A DNA stretch of 64,000 bases from Oegoconia quadripuncta (taxonomy: Eukaryota; Arthropoda; Insecta; Lepidoptera; Autostichidae): NCBI GenBank assembly GCA_949316235.1, contig OX438741.1, positions 41,894,567 to 41,958,566 on the forward strand. Reading direction: 5' to 3'. Position 1 is the stretch's first letter. Each line of letters begins with the position of its first letter. Position numbers and translations under genes: made by a program. Of the stretch, positions 1 to 10,774 are shown in pieces. The notes beneath the pieces are model-generated. The model was not told where the DNA came from, ran no database searches, and saw only the letters and a program-made list of their open reading frames with translations.

Positions 1-205
1 TGTTTACCCGATTCGGGATCACCAGGCTCCAGTCTGCCTGACCGTGGGTGGCGTAACGACGCAAATTCTGCTATTTATAGTGAACGAGACTGTCTCAATT
101 ACTTCGACGTTATTACGGATTATATGTAACCACTCTTAATATACCCAGGGCTAGTCAACTTCAATGTTACTATTTATATTATATAATATAATTATTATAT
201 TTAAC

Positions 206-435
206 CGCCACCGTGGCTCAATGTAAACAACATTGGGTTTACGATTCGGAGGTCGCGGGTTCGATCCCCAGCGGGGTACATGTTTAAGTACTCGGTTTGA
301 TTGGTGGTAGGGCATTTTAAATGTCCGCCTGGCTAGCTACCACCATCTTATCTAAATCTGCCGCCAAGCAGCAATGTTAATAGCATTGTTGTGTTCTCAA
401 CTTCACTTAACATCAGGTGTGCATTAAAAAATTAT
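206..435 (+). repeat. SINE2 (tRNA-derived), internally shortened
   Basis: Head with an A-box-like GTGGCTCAATG and B box GGTTCGATCCCC, body with CTAGCTACCACCATCTTATC, then TTCACTTAACATCAGGTGTG and an A-rich end. The middle part (GATAGCCAG...CCGGGTCAG) is missing. Confidence 0.85.
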
Positions 436-503
436 CTAATATAATATCTGATAGTTTTGATTGTGTATGAACATGCTTTTTATATTTCAGTACTAATTGT
501 TAG

Positions 504-700
504 ATGTCGATTACTTTAAAATTTTTCATTTTAATTAAACTTAAGTCAGTCTTTCTTGAATCATACAATCTTGGGATCTTCAAGAGCAGAGTGAATCGGC
601 ATTTACTGGGATCGCATGCTTCATCTTCGACCACATCGTCACTTTCCATCAGTGGAGATTGTGGTCAAAGGCGTATCCAGTCAATCATTAAAAAAAAAAT
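504..700 (+). pseudogene. 5'-truncated LINE ORF2 tail (copy 1)
   Basis: Contains codons for SYNLGIFKSRVNRHLLGS near 560-615 and ends in an A-run (689-698). The same protein tail recurs at 8119-8393. Motifs of the type WNSLP...FKSRVNRH are typical of CR1/jockey-like reverse transcriptase C-termini. Confidence 0.6.
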
Positions 701-1084
701 TATTGGCTATTCTGTTTCTGGTTGAGTGAATAGTCATACCGTTCGACGACGAAGTAGTGTAAGAATTGTCTCTGTGGTAAATATATGAATAAATCATATT
801 GGTAATCAACATCAGGTGTCTCCATTTAATAAATTCAGAAGTGGACTGGATTTTAGAAAGAGCAAAGTAAGTCATCTTTAACATCCGTCTCCACTGTTGA
901 CGCATACAGGGAACATAAACCACAGGATTGGCGGATGTCAGGCTATCTGGGAATCTGACGTTCAGTGTTTTCAAGCTGCTCATCTAGCTACCGACTTAGC
1001 GGCACAGAAACGTGTGATGCCACTAAGAAAATGAACAGCAAATGCGACTGCGCCGCTCTGGTGCATCAGTTCTTGTGTTAAATT

Positions 1085-1260
1085 TTAATCTGACAAGCAT
1101 TCGCTTTTCATATACTTGCTTGCACTTCTTCGGTCAGATCCACTTGCCTCCCCCATCGTTTTTCGGAACGTCTGGTTGGAAGCGGCATTTATCCAGCGAC
1201 GTCCCGCAACCTTTATCAAGTCATGCGTATACATGTGCTTGCCAGTGCGTAATCTCTGCT
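1085..1260 (-). pseudogene. Fragment of a LINE reverse transcriptase C-terminus
   Basis: On the minus strand the open stretch includes DLIKVAGRRWINAASNQ, resembling the C-terminal tail of RTE-like LINE polyproteins of Lepidoptera. It is cut at its 5' side by a MITE-B fragment at about 1265. Recognition is by eye, so moderate. Confidence 0.4.
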
Positions 1261-1264
1261 CTGG

Positions 1265-1365
1265 GGCCCGTATTATTGTTTCAATATGCAACAGATTCTC
1301 AAGCCTCATTAAGGTCATCTTAATCTTGAGAATAGTTTATTATGCAGGCCTAGAACTAAGATGCT
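1265..1365 (+). mobile_element. MITE-B short derivative
   Basis: GGCCCGTATTATTG ... TCTTGAGAATAGTTTATT then a degenerate GCAGGCCT end, about 100 bp, breaking a LINE fragment. Confidence 0.55.
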
Positions 1366-1748
1366 CTAACGACCATCAGTCCTACATACTATTGCTCTGC
1401 TCAATACCAAATACCAAGTCGATTCGTCGTCTTATGAGACTCATTGTCAAATGTTATATCCAATTTTAAATAAAATAAGTAAATCTTATCCCTGTCCTAC
1501 GGTTGGCGATGCCTGATTTGATATCGTAGCTAAATGAAATACCATAATTCAACATGATACATGCTTTTAGGGATCATTATATACGGTCGAGTTGCGTGGG
1601 TCGTCTGTCTGTCTGTCACATGATGCTCTTTTATAAATCGTGTGTCTATTGTGTGTCTATGTATTCAATAATTTGGTTGTAGTGATATGGATGGAACCAT
1701 AATTCACATACGCAGCAATGGAAAATGGGAATCACTTCGACTCCTAAT

Positions 1749-2012
1749 AACCGCCTCCGTGGCTCAATATAAACAACATTGGGTTTACGATTCGGAGGTC
1801 GCGGGTACGATCCCCAGCGGGGTACATGTTTAAATACTCGGTTTGGTTGGTGGTAGGGCATTTTAAATATCCGCCTGGCTAGCTACCACCATCTTATCTA
1901 AATCTGCCGCCAAGCGGCAATGTTAATAGCATTGTTGTGTTCTCATCTTCACTTAACATCAGGTGTGATTGAGATCAAGTACGAACCCGTCGTGCATAAA
2001 AAAAAATTTTCG
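1749..2012 (+). repeat. SINE2 (tRNA-derived), with A-tail
   Basis: Head GCCTCCGTGGCTCAA, near-intact B box region, tail GTACGAACCCGTCGTGCAT followed by A's. The same internal part is missing as in the copy at 206. Confidence 0.85.
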
Positions 2013-2019
2013 CTGGTGC

Positions 2020-4100
2020 GCTTGAAGATGGCTAACATAGCCAATCTTTGCAGGGAACTCCCTTGCGCAAGGTGGATACGTAAGCACACCTTCCACATAG
2101 TGATAAAGAACGGCAGCAGGTGCACAGGTTTACAGATCGTCGCATTGAGCGTCGAGGTCAGCTTTACGCTGCACCTCGAAATCACTTACTCTCCTGTGCA
2201 TTACCCTGAGCCTTTCAGGACCTTGTGCTGCCAAACCTTCCCATCGAGATAGCTCAATTTTATGATGCTTCTTTCTGTCATTCCAATCACAAAACCTTCA
2301 ATTTTTTTTATGATTGACGGGACTTCTTACCTTTTGAGACCACTTTCGCTTGGTTCTGCTAGCCTGGTTGGTACGTCGGTGATTAGCCTGGGGACCAAGG
2401 TAGCATTACAGTCATGTAGGGTAGCGTTTGCCTGCAATAAGCGCCGTGTATGGTGGCGTAAATCATTGCCTCTTATATTGTTAGTTTTTAATAATGTTAT
2501 TTCTAATAGTGCAAATTATAATGTACCTATTGTAGTGTGTTTTAAGTAGGGAATAAACTATTTTCTATCACTCCTAAATAACTTGGCTGGGTTTTTTTAA
2601 ATAATAACACTGTTATTGTTTTGTAACAATAAAATATCGAAACAACAATAAACGAAATCTTAGAAACCTCAGCGAAATGCTATCCGTAATGAGAACCGTA
2701 AAGTTACATATTCAATGTAACCTGACCTTTAGTTTTGATATTCCTCCCCCTCGGGGCTCTTCAGTATTATGTACTCCAGGGAGGGGGGCAGATCGACACT
2801 GAACGGAACTGTTGTTGAACCTTGATCAGTTTTCCTTACACGAGCAACTCGCGTCATGTGATTGGTAAAAGAATGGGTGACAACAGATTGTGAAATAGGT
2901 AGGAATTGAATGCTGTCTCTGGGCGACAAGAGTTATATTCATGAGTAATTGAAAGTAGTGCGAATTGATAAGTCACGTTTGATAATTATAAGAAGGCTGT
3001 TGATCATTGTAATGATCATGATGGATGTATGACCTACAATCTAAAGTATGTTATCTCGTTTCATCATCTTATCTTTCAGGCTTTTTATTCGATTAATCAT
3101 ACTTAGTGTCTCTACTGACAATTCTAGATTAATCCACTTTATCGTTACAACCTCATTATCGTAGCCTAATCGTCGAAATGTTCTTGTTATTATTTTTACT
3201 ATTTATTGCACTTAGCCACACAACCGTCCGCGGTTACACCTGTAGCAAAAAAAGACCAGTCTACTATCCATGGTTACAAGAGTAACCAATGCGCGCTACC
3301 TTGATGCGGTTCGAAACAATTCCTCCTATTATTTGTAGTTGAAACTGTTTGGGGGAAAAAAATCAGTGTGACCACTAATAAATTATCTTAGTACTCATAG
3401 TTAGTTCGTTCAGTCGGTTATCTGTAGGGAACAGTGTTCCAACATTTATGTCGTAAGTAATTATAATGTTTTTACATATTTCTGGGCTTATTATTATGTG
3501 TTGTACTTTACCAGATATGAAGGTTTTTATTAATAACGGCACCATGCGCGCAGCACAAAAGTGCGACAGCGCGGAGCGGACAGTAGACCGGAATTTGGCC
3601 GCGCGGGCCGGACGGTTGAGTGGTTAGGTAATGTATTAATAGCCATTAAGGAAGCCTTGCGACTATTACCTCGTAGAAACTCATCTTTAGTTGAATAATA
3701 TATGTAAAAAAGACTCAATTAAAGCGTCGAGTAAAGGAAACCAGTTCGTCTGTATCTTAGTTGAATAATATTGAATGTCGTACACAACACAATTGCGCTA
3801 ATATTTCACACAACAGTCGATGGCAAAAACATCAAACATCATCATCATCATCATCATCCAACAACAACACAACTGAAAATATATCATGTTTTTGAAACGA
3901 TTAGTCAGTAACAATAGATTTTTGAGCTTGAGCTACTGAGTAATCTAAAAATGTTAGTATGATGAATTGTAACTTTGAGGATGCAAAAAAGGTTAATTGT
4001 CGTCCCGTACACAGATTATAACTTTATAACATGATGAGTGCAAACCCCTCAAACGGTTTAATTGCGTTTAGAAAAGCAAAAAACTCCAAAATATGCTGAT
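2020..4100. other. No gene recognised
   Basis: AT-rich DNA with only short unconvincing frames. A moderately GC-rich patch with low coding signal lies at 3540-3620 (CGCGCAGCACAAAAGTGCG). Nothing else identified. Confidence 0.5.
3837..3858. repeat. (ATC)n microsatellite
   Basis: Seven ATC units in an otherwise plain AT-rich stretch. Confidence 0.8.
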
Positions 4101-4104
4101 TGTT

Positions 4105-4318
4105 TTTCAAAGATAGAGCATTTATTTGTTTCTCCAGCCACACACATACATTCAACTTTCGTCACAATAACAATTGTAGATCGATACAATTATGGCAACG
4201 TATTACAGGATTATTGTTAAAGTATGTGCGTGCTGCAGCAGCACAAAAGGGTCATCATAGCTCAATGTATAGGATTGCTCAAAAATCAAAACACTGATTT
4301 TCAGCTATACCCAAGCAG
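4105..4318 (-). repeat. LINE 3' UTR fragment (family with GATA-type tail)
   Basis: Shares TCCAGYCACACACAT, AAAGGGTCAT and CACTGATTTTCAGCTAT with 38866-39032. Read on the minus strand these end in an AAATAAA tail. Confidence 0.55.
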
Positions 4319-4319
4319 A

Positions 4320-7000
4320 ACATGGGTGAAGAATAAGTAAAACATGTATGCCTTATGTCATTAACGAACCCAGCTGGTTAACCTTAGATCATCTGATTTA
4401 AGCGAATACAGGTTAGTAACGAGCAAGCAGTTCATCAGCTGGAAATGTAGTTTCCATTGTTCATAACACCAGTTTTGTGGGTAGTAACTACTTTAGAACA
4501 TTATAAAACTACTGTTGACATTTACAACCATATAATTCTGTCTGTCTCCAAGCAGTTATGGTTGTTTAAGATGAGACAGCTAAAGAACAGACTATAGAAT
4601 GTATCCTCCATCTTTGGCATCTTCATAGATAACCGGTGTGATTTAGGAGCACTAACCTATAAGGATAACATTGATTCTAAAACGTAAATAAACATCATGA
4701 CTACGTCGCACAGCTTTATCTTTGCTTATTTACATATAACTGACATCAGGTTAAGGTTACGTCAAGAATCATTCATTATTATTATTACGTATGCAAAATT
4801 TGGATAACTGGTTACAAAATCCGATTCATTTGATGCAAATTTAGTCTGACACGAAACTTATTTTGTGTCAGTTTTGGCATAAAATATTAATAATATGTAA
4901 TTTATCGCCTGTTCACTTCAATGACATTTCATGTTGCCCTCTAAGCTAAAAATAGCGTTATAATTTTAATAATGACCATCATCATCGCCATCCTTCTCAT
5001 TTCCCTGTTGTAATCTGTCTGTTGTAACGTTGTTGTTGGATAGTGTACTGTCCAATTTCATCCGATCATACATTTCATGTATAGGCTTGAAACTTTGTCA
5101 GGATTTTTTTATATTCAGCCAAAAGTAATTGAAACCTTATGTGACATTGACTGATTGATCTCTCATTTTATTACATTATTAAATTAATATTCACTTTATT
5201 TTGATAACAGAAGTACCATGCCACTATCTGCCACTTAGCTAGCGTTTTATTATCCGCCGCGAAAATTCCAGAATCGTCGAATGACGCATCTGCACCGCCC
5301 ACGTAGTCTGTGACGCGTAACGCCACCCATCTCGTTACGGCGTGTAACGTAACGGCCGCGTTATCGTTCGCCGATAACTTATCGTGGTGGGCGTTCGTTG
5401 TAAGCCGCTCTCGCGCGTTCCAATTTTAAAATTTTAAAACTAATTACGCTGTTCTATAATTATTTTTTTCTGTTTTGTGAATAGTGCATGGTTTTTTTGG
5501 TGAGTACGTGTTTCAATTATTTTTCTTTTTTAATGACTAACGATTATTGTTCTGTGTTTTTAAACGTCAAATACTTTGCATGTTTTGTCTCGTGCGCGAC
5601 GCAAATGGGTTTTGTTGACTTCGTTTTATGGCCGATTCTTCTCTAGCAAAGAATAAACATGTTTGTTATCTTAAACAATGCCTGTTTTTTGACGTAATCT
5701 TGACGCCCTGTACTCTTTCTATTTTGATAAAGCCCAATGCATAAAACCTGGAGACCTTTTTGACTCCATCTTGCGACAGCGACAATTAGATGGCAATCAC
5801 AATGTTTACTTTTAGTACGTGTAATTTTTTTTTTATCTATATTTTATTTAGAGATTTTTGTCCTATAGGACATGTCAATGCCATTGTATCCTTAGCTAGT
5901 TAACACAGACTGTGTACCTAATACTTGTAAACTGATTGTTTCTTTTCGTTCTCCTTTCTTTCATTTTTGACGGACTTCAAAAAAGTAGGTTTTGAATTCG
6001 ATTGTATTGTATGTGCTGCGATATCTCCGATGTTTGTGAATCGATTTTGTTAACTGTTTCAAAATCCGTCAAATTATCGATCCTGGTTGTTTTCAAGGAT
6101 TAAACACTGCCTGTCAGGTGGCCACTATTCTGACACCAATCATTCTGCACTGGGGCGTGAATTATGGCCCATAATGTGACATAACTTTCTGTTCGATTTC
6201 CAATGAGGCCTGAGAATGGCATTCCCAATACCCAAGACGACGAAGTCCTTAAATTGACTTAAATAGGTATCCACTCAATTCAGTCGGTCAATTTAGCTCA
6301 TGCCATAACATATGTAGCTACGCATATGTTTGTACGCAATATTAGCGATGTTGGTACAGGCCACGTCAAGACAACCGTTGCTCCAGTTTAAGCTGGTCGC
6401 GCGGCGCTATAGTAAATGTGTATGCAGCGAGACCTGATTATACTGGAAGCTGTTTACAACCTAGACAGCCATTATCGGAGAAATCTTTGTGGAAGAGTGA
6501 TGTCTTATATTTAGTCGTAGGGTTGTCGCTTTTAAAATGTATCTCTATACAGGAAGGTATACAGCAGAACACCTTTTAGAATGACAAGAAAATTCGAATG
6601 ATTTTTAAATTATGTTTGTATTCGGAAAACAGTACAACATATTAAATATTAAAAAATCAAAAGGGGTAAATAACATTTGTCATTTTGCATTGAAATCCGC
6701 TAGTATAGTCCTCTTAAATTATTAAAATAAATAAATAAATGTCTTTGCACATACACACAGGGCTATCTAGTTCCACACTATTTTAATTTAATTTCTACGT
6801 CGTCCAGAGCCACGTCTAAGCATAAAAACTTGATAGCGTTAAAATTTTATAGCGATTGGAAAGTCGCTCATTCTATCTTCACAATTCTGTAATTGCCGAT
6901 TCCCATGTATGCTTATATTTTTTGTGATGAATAAATATCTTTTAAATTGCAAAATTGCATAGCTCTTAATTTGAAGCGAGAGAGATTGTTTTAGTATCCA
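4320..7000. other. No gene recognised apart from the CpG block
   Basis: Apart from 5255-5505, I see only AT-rich sequence, a GACTTCAAAAAAGTAGG repeat fragment near 5968-6080 and a SINE1-like tail (6725-6782). Confidence 0.45.
5255..5505 (+). promoter_or_regulatory. CpG-rich block, possible promoter and first non-coding exon
   Basis: In otherwise AT-rich DNA, about 170 bases (5255-5425) carry many CpG dinucleotides, several GTAACG/CGTTAC repeats in both orientations and clustered GATA-type TTATC sites. A strong 5' splice donor context (GTGAGTACG) follows at about 5500. The layout fits a TATA-less insect promoter and short leader exon on the + strand, possibly for the ZIP gene whose first acceptor is at 35398. 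No transcript evidence is available; an unrelated repeat is possible. Confidence 0.3.
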
Positions 7001-7009
7001 GAGTTATGG

Positions 7010-7066
7010 ACTTTTTTTTGTTTTTTTTTTTCATGCACAACGGGTTGCTACTTGACCTCAATCACA
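7010..7066 (-). repeat. SINE2 3' end fragment
   Basis: T-run followed by CATGCACAACGGGTTGCTAC and the complement of the GATTGAGGTCAAG tail motif. Confidence 0.7.
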
Positions 7067-7719
7067 CGTTGCCTATTTTTGTTATAGTTTGGTGGTCGAA
7101 ATATTTATTTATAGTTTTTGCCATGTCCGTCTGTGTCTCACAGCTGTTTTTCTCGCAGACTTTTAACCGTACAAACATCTGTGATTAAATCTTCAAATTT
7201 GCCAATTGAAATCGCCACAGATGTTTGCCAACATTTTATTTTTATAGCGAAGTTAGCACTCGTCATCTTTCAAACCAAAAAAGGATCATGATCAAGTCAT
7301 TCAATATTGGAGATATATTTTATAAAATGTAATAAGAAAGTATTGTCAATTGTCTATTAAAAATAAAACGCAGCTAAAATATGTACTGCATCTTTTGTGG
7401 CAACCCTAGAGTCATCTTATTCGTCTGTGTAATCTTGACTTGAGTATATAAACAAACAGCTCTTTGTGCAACGAGTTAAAAATCAGAATCGCTTGTTACC
7501 TACACAGCTAGGTAACTAGAGACTAAATAAATGCGGTTCAACGGACTTACAGAAGGACAGACAGATTTTTTTTTAGTTAAGTGAGGCACTGAGCTTACAG
7601 TAAATAACCTTTCAGGTAGAGTAGATATCGCTTCGGGCCCTTATCAAACGTAAAATTATGAAATAACTACAGAAGTATTTAAAAATAAAAAAGTTAAATA
7701 TAAAGTTTGAGTTATTTTG

Positions 7720-8064
7720 CAGGCGCCATGTTTAATTTTTTTTACTATAACATATGACACTTCCGGGATCAAGGGATATCGAAATCGGTCAAGCCGTTTA
7801 GGCGACAGGAACTAACATTGAAAGCTACATAGGTACACTCGAAAAACAATACCCTCCTTTATGGGGCATGCGGGTAAAATCAAAAAACCCGACAGCAAGT
7901 TTTGTGCTTTGCCGGCGCCATATTGAATTTTTTACCATGAAATGTATTCTATTACACTCTGGGTACCAAGACGAATCGGAGGACATCTTGCTCTTCAAAA
8001 TTGGTCAAGTCGTTCAGGCTACAGGAGGTAACGTAGAAATCTACATAGGAGCCGTGAACACTGT
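7720..8064. repeat. Tandem pair of a dispersed repeat (with outlier at 59735-59905)
   Basis: Two diverged units share GCGCCAT..., ATCGGTCAAGCCGTT-like and AGCTACATAG-like blocks (7720-7880 and 7900-8064). The third copy is at 59735-59905, and the remainder of the second unit resumes at 8418 after a LINE insertion. Confidence 0.55.
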
Positions 8065-8118
8065 CGCAAAGTCGCCTGTCTCTCAGTTTTTTACAGGATA
8101 CATTTCGGGGAGTGTGCG

Positions 8119-8412
8119 TTGGAATTACATAATCTTATTCCACCGTCACCCTTCCATCTTCGGACCACTAGGCGTGGTGAGGGATACCACCCGTATATAG
8201 TTAATATACCGAACATTCGCACTAAGAAGTTCGATTCTTCATTCTTCATCCGAACAGCCAAGGCATGGAACTCCCTTCCGGCGTCAGTTTTTCCTGAATC
8301 CTACAACCTTGGGATCTTCAAGAGCAGAGTGAATAGGCATTTACTGGGATCGCGTGCTTCATCTTCGACCACATCGTCACTTTCCATCAGGTGAGATTGT
8401 GGTCAAAAAAAA
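8119..8412 (+). pseudogene. 5'-truncated LINE ORF2 tail (copy 2, longest)
   Basis: About 90 codons with AKAWNSLPASVFPESYNLG, then FKSRVNRHLLGS, stop at 8392-8394 and an A-run. It interrupts a dispersed repeat that resumes at about 8418, so it is a nested retroposition. Confidence 0.65.
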
Positions 8413-9254
8413 AGGTACATACCACTCCAAAAACATTACCTTCCTTTTTGGGGCAGTCGGCTAAAAACCCGGTTTTCCAAGATACTGAAAAGAGAAAAAC
8501 AAGCTCGAAAAATAATACACGCTGATTTTATATCGTCGTCGTGAAAAGGTAAACGGACAGACATAGTTATTTTCGCATTTTTCTTAAAATTTTGCACCAG
8601 CTTATGCATTTTGCCTACAAAATTCAATGGAAAATCTCCACTAAAACTACGTATTTAGTGTTCAAATTAATCGTTACGAATGTAAATGAATGATGACGTC
8701 AAATCGTTACTAGTATAGCAGCCAACAGCGCCGTGCGCCGACTCCAAGTCCTACGTCACGAGACATACGGCTCATAATCGTCTGTTACACGCGTTTGTGG
8801 AATTTGCTATGTATTTTTAGTATATGGAATGAGTCAAACGCCGTTGTGTAGGTAGGTATAACGAAACGTGACCGGTACGTTATTGTTAATATATCAGTTT
8901 TAAATGGAAACTGTGTGAAATTATTAGTTTGTGGAATGTAAAGAAATTTGCATAGCGATTTTTGAATTGTTTCCTTTTCTATGCGCATGCGCATATTGCA
9001 GATAACATTTTAACCCCCCCGACGAGAAACGATGGGTGTTATTATTTGGGACGGCGTTGTTGTCTCAATAATGCGTGGTCAATTTTCAGCGCCCTTTTTA
9101 TATTAAAGCCTACACCCGGGGTCAGGTGCTTAGTCATGTTCGATGAAAATTAGTTAAGCCGTTTCGAAGATATTAAGCTTTTAACACAGTTGGTTTGGTT
9201 TATCTTATTTGGTATTTCTAAAAATGCCAAGGCATATGAAGTCTCGCAGAAGAC

Positions 9255-9572
9255 CGACGTCTGAGTAGTGGCATTTTGCCACTGCGCTTCGTCCGGTGAG
9301 CGAGGGCGCCGGAGGCCCACCTTCCAGTCTCTCTCCAGAATGGTAGCGGTATTTAAAGAGTTAGTACCCCAGGAGGGTACCAGCACTGCTGGAGAATCCC
9401 TCATCGCTCAGGCTGGCCTACTTATTCTGGGGTGGACACCTTCCTCAAAGGCCGGCAACGCATCTGTGACGCTTTTGGTGTTGCGGGTGTCCATGGGCGG
9501 CGGTGATTGCTTTCCATCAGGTGACCCGCATGTTCGTTTGCCGCCCTCTCATATAAAAAAAAAAAAAAAAAA
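9255..9572 (+). repeat. Retroposon 3' end with 18-base A-run
   Basis: Contains CCGGCAACGCATCTGTGACG, TTGCGGGTGTCCATGGGCGG and TTGCTTTCCATCAGGTGACC, followed by an A-run at 9556-9573. This is a widespread lepidopteran LINE/SINE terminus, here with some coding-like flank upstream. Confidence 0.65.
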
Positions 9573-9575
9573 GTC

Positions 9576-9680
9576 CCCTCGCATTGGGCCAGCGTGGTGG
9601 ACTATGGTCCATACTCCCTCATTATACGAGGGAAGGCCTATATCCCTGAAGTGGGATGTTTACGGGCTGACATGATGATG
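9576..9680 (+). repeat. SINE3 3' half
   Basis: GGCCAGCGTGGTGGACTATG, GAGGGAAGGCCTATATCCC and a GATGATG end; follows directly on the A-run of another retroposon. Confidence 0.8.
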
Positions 9681-9989
9681 TTATGTATGACGCATCTTTC
9701 CCCTGCATTGTCTAACTAGATATAAGTAATTGCACGACTTATTTTGATGTAAATATACGTGTGTCATCGAGCTGCTTTACATTCACTGCTCTTCACATTG
9801 CAATCTGGATGATAGACCTAATCATCTTGTTTGCTCGGGGTTTTTTAAGAGTGTGGTACTTAATCACGAATAACGAATAACTACATCCCGAAATCACGCA
9901 ACCACGAAAAAATTCTACTCGAAAAATTATTTACACGAATCAATCTAATCCCCTTCAAACGTGCCAGCTGAAAACCAATGTCACAGACA

Positions 9990-10090
9990 ACCGGAACACA
10001 ACAATGCTATTAACATTGCTGTTTGGCGGCAGATTTAGATAAGATGGTGGTAGCTAGCCAGGCGGACATTTAAAATGCCCTACCACCAAC
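9990..10090 (-). repeat. SINE2 middle fragment left of the errantivirus
   Basis: Complement of the ATCTTATCTAAATCTGCCGCC...AACACAACAATGCTATT body. Ends at GGTTGG-complement 166 bases before the LTR. Confidence 0.75.
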
Positions 10091-10255
10091 CGGTTCTTCT
10101 TGCTCTATCTTCAATTTTAGCCTGTATAGGTAACTTAATTCTTAGCTGATGGTACCTCTATTAAATTTACGACAAGCGTTTGTATAAATCACGTTACCTG
10201 TACATAGTAACATAATATATGGCATTATTATGCTTTGTCTGAAACTGCTGTATCT

Positions 10256-10454
10256 AGTTACGCTGACTGGACGGCGAGTTCAAATACATGCGGAGGCGGC
10301 CAGACCTCCTAGTAAGTAAACAATAGAGATAAGAGCCACCTTCGGGCTGCCAATGTGTTAGTTTTAAGCTTTGAATAAATCAGTCTATTTTTAGCACTCA
10401 AGTGAGATTGTCTTATTTTAAAAAACGTCTTCCTTTCTTTTACGCGATTTGACT
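10256..10454 (+). repeat. 5' LTR of the errantivirus element
   Basis: 199 bp, starts AGTTACG and ends TTTGACT, with no difference seen from the 3' copy. Contains AATAAA at 10374-10379 and an arthropod-type initiator TCAGTC at 10380-10385, the likely U3/R boundary. Confidence 0.96.
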
Positions 10455-10472
10455 GGCGCAGCCGGTAAGCAT
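10454..10472 (+). other. Primer-binding site of the errantivirus element
   Basis: TGGCGCAGCCGGTAAGC begins with the last base of the 5' LTR. TGG is the complement of a tRNA 3' CCA end. From memory of related elements the rest resembles the tRNA-Ser type site of Drosophila 17.6/297; the exact primer tRNA is not proven here. Confidence 0.7.
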
Positions 10473-10774
10473 ACCCAGCTCGACGATTGTACCTACGAGG
10501 ACACAAAAATAGGTCCGAGTACATTTTTCGGGAACGTTTCAACGTTTAGACTTGGGTATCGACGAACCACAGAATACAAATTTGTCATAGCGATACAATA
10601 TAAGGACATTTTGGGACAATCATAACAGCTGTAACTGGAGGATATGGGGCTGAGCGGTTTGTGAGTAGACCTTTTCACTTTCCTTTTATTCCTGTTCTCA
10701 TTCCTTTTTGCTGTTTAGTATAAGTATATTTAAGTGTGTTTTATATTATAATTTGAGTTGATTAAATAATTAAT
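10473..10774 (+). other. Untranslated leader of the errantivirus
   Basis: Between primer site and gag ATG, no long frame; expected to hold packaging signals and the splice donor for env RNA, none of which I can pinpoint. Confidence 0.5.

Noticed and set aside
9268..9675. 135-codon frame
   Set aside because: Runs across a retroposon tail, its A-run (poly-Lys) and a SINE3 fragment; not a gene.
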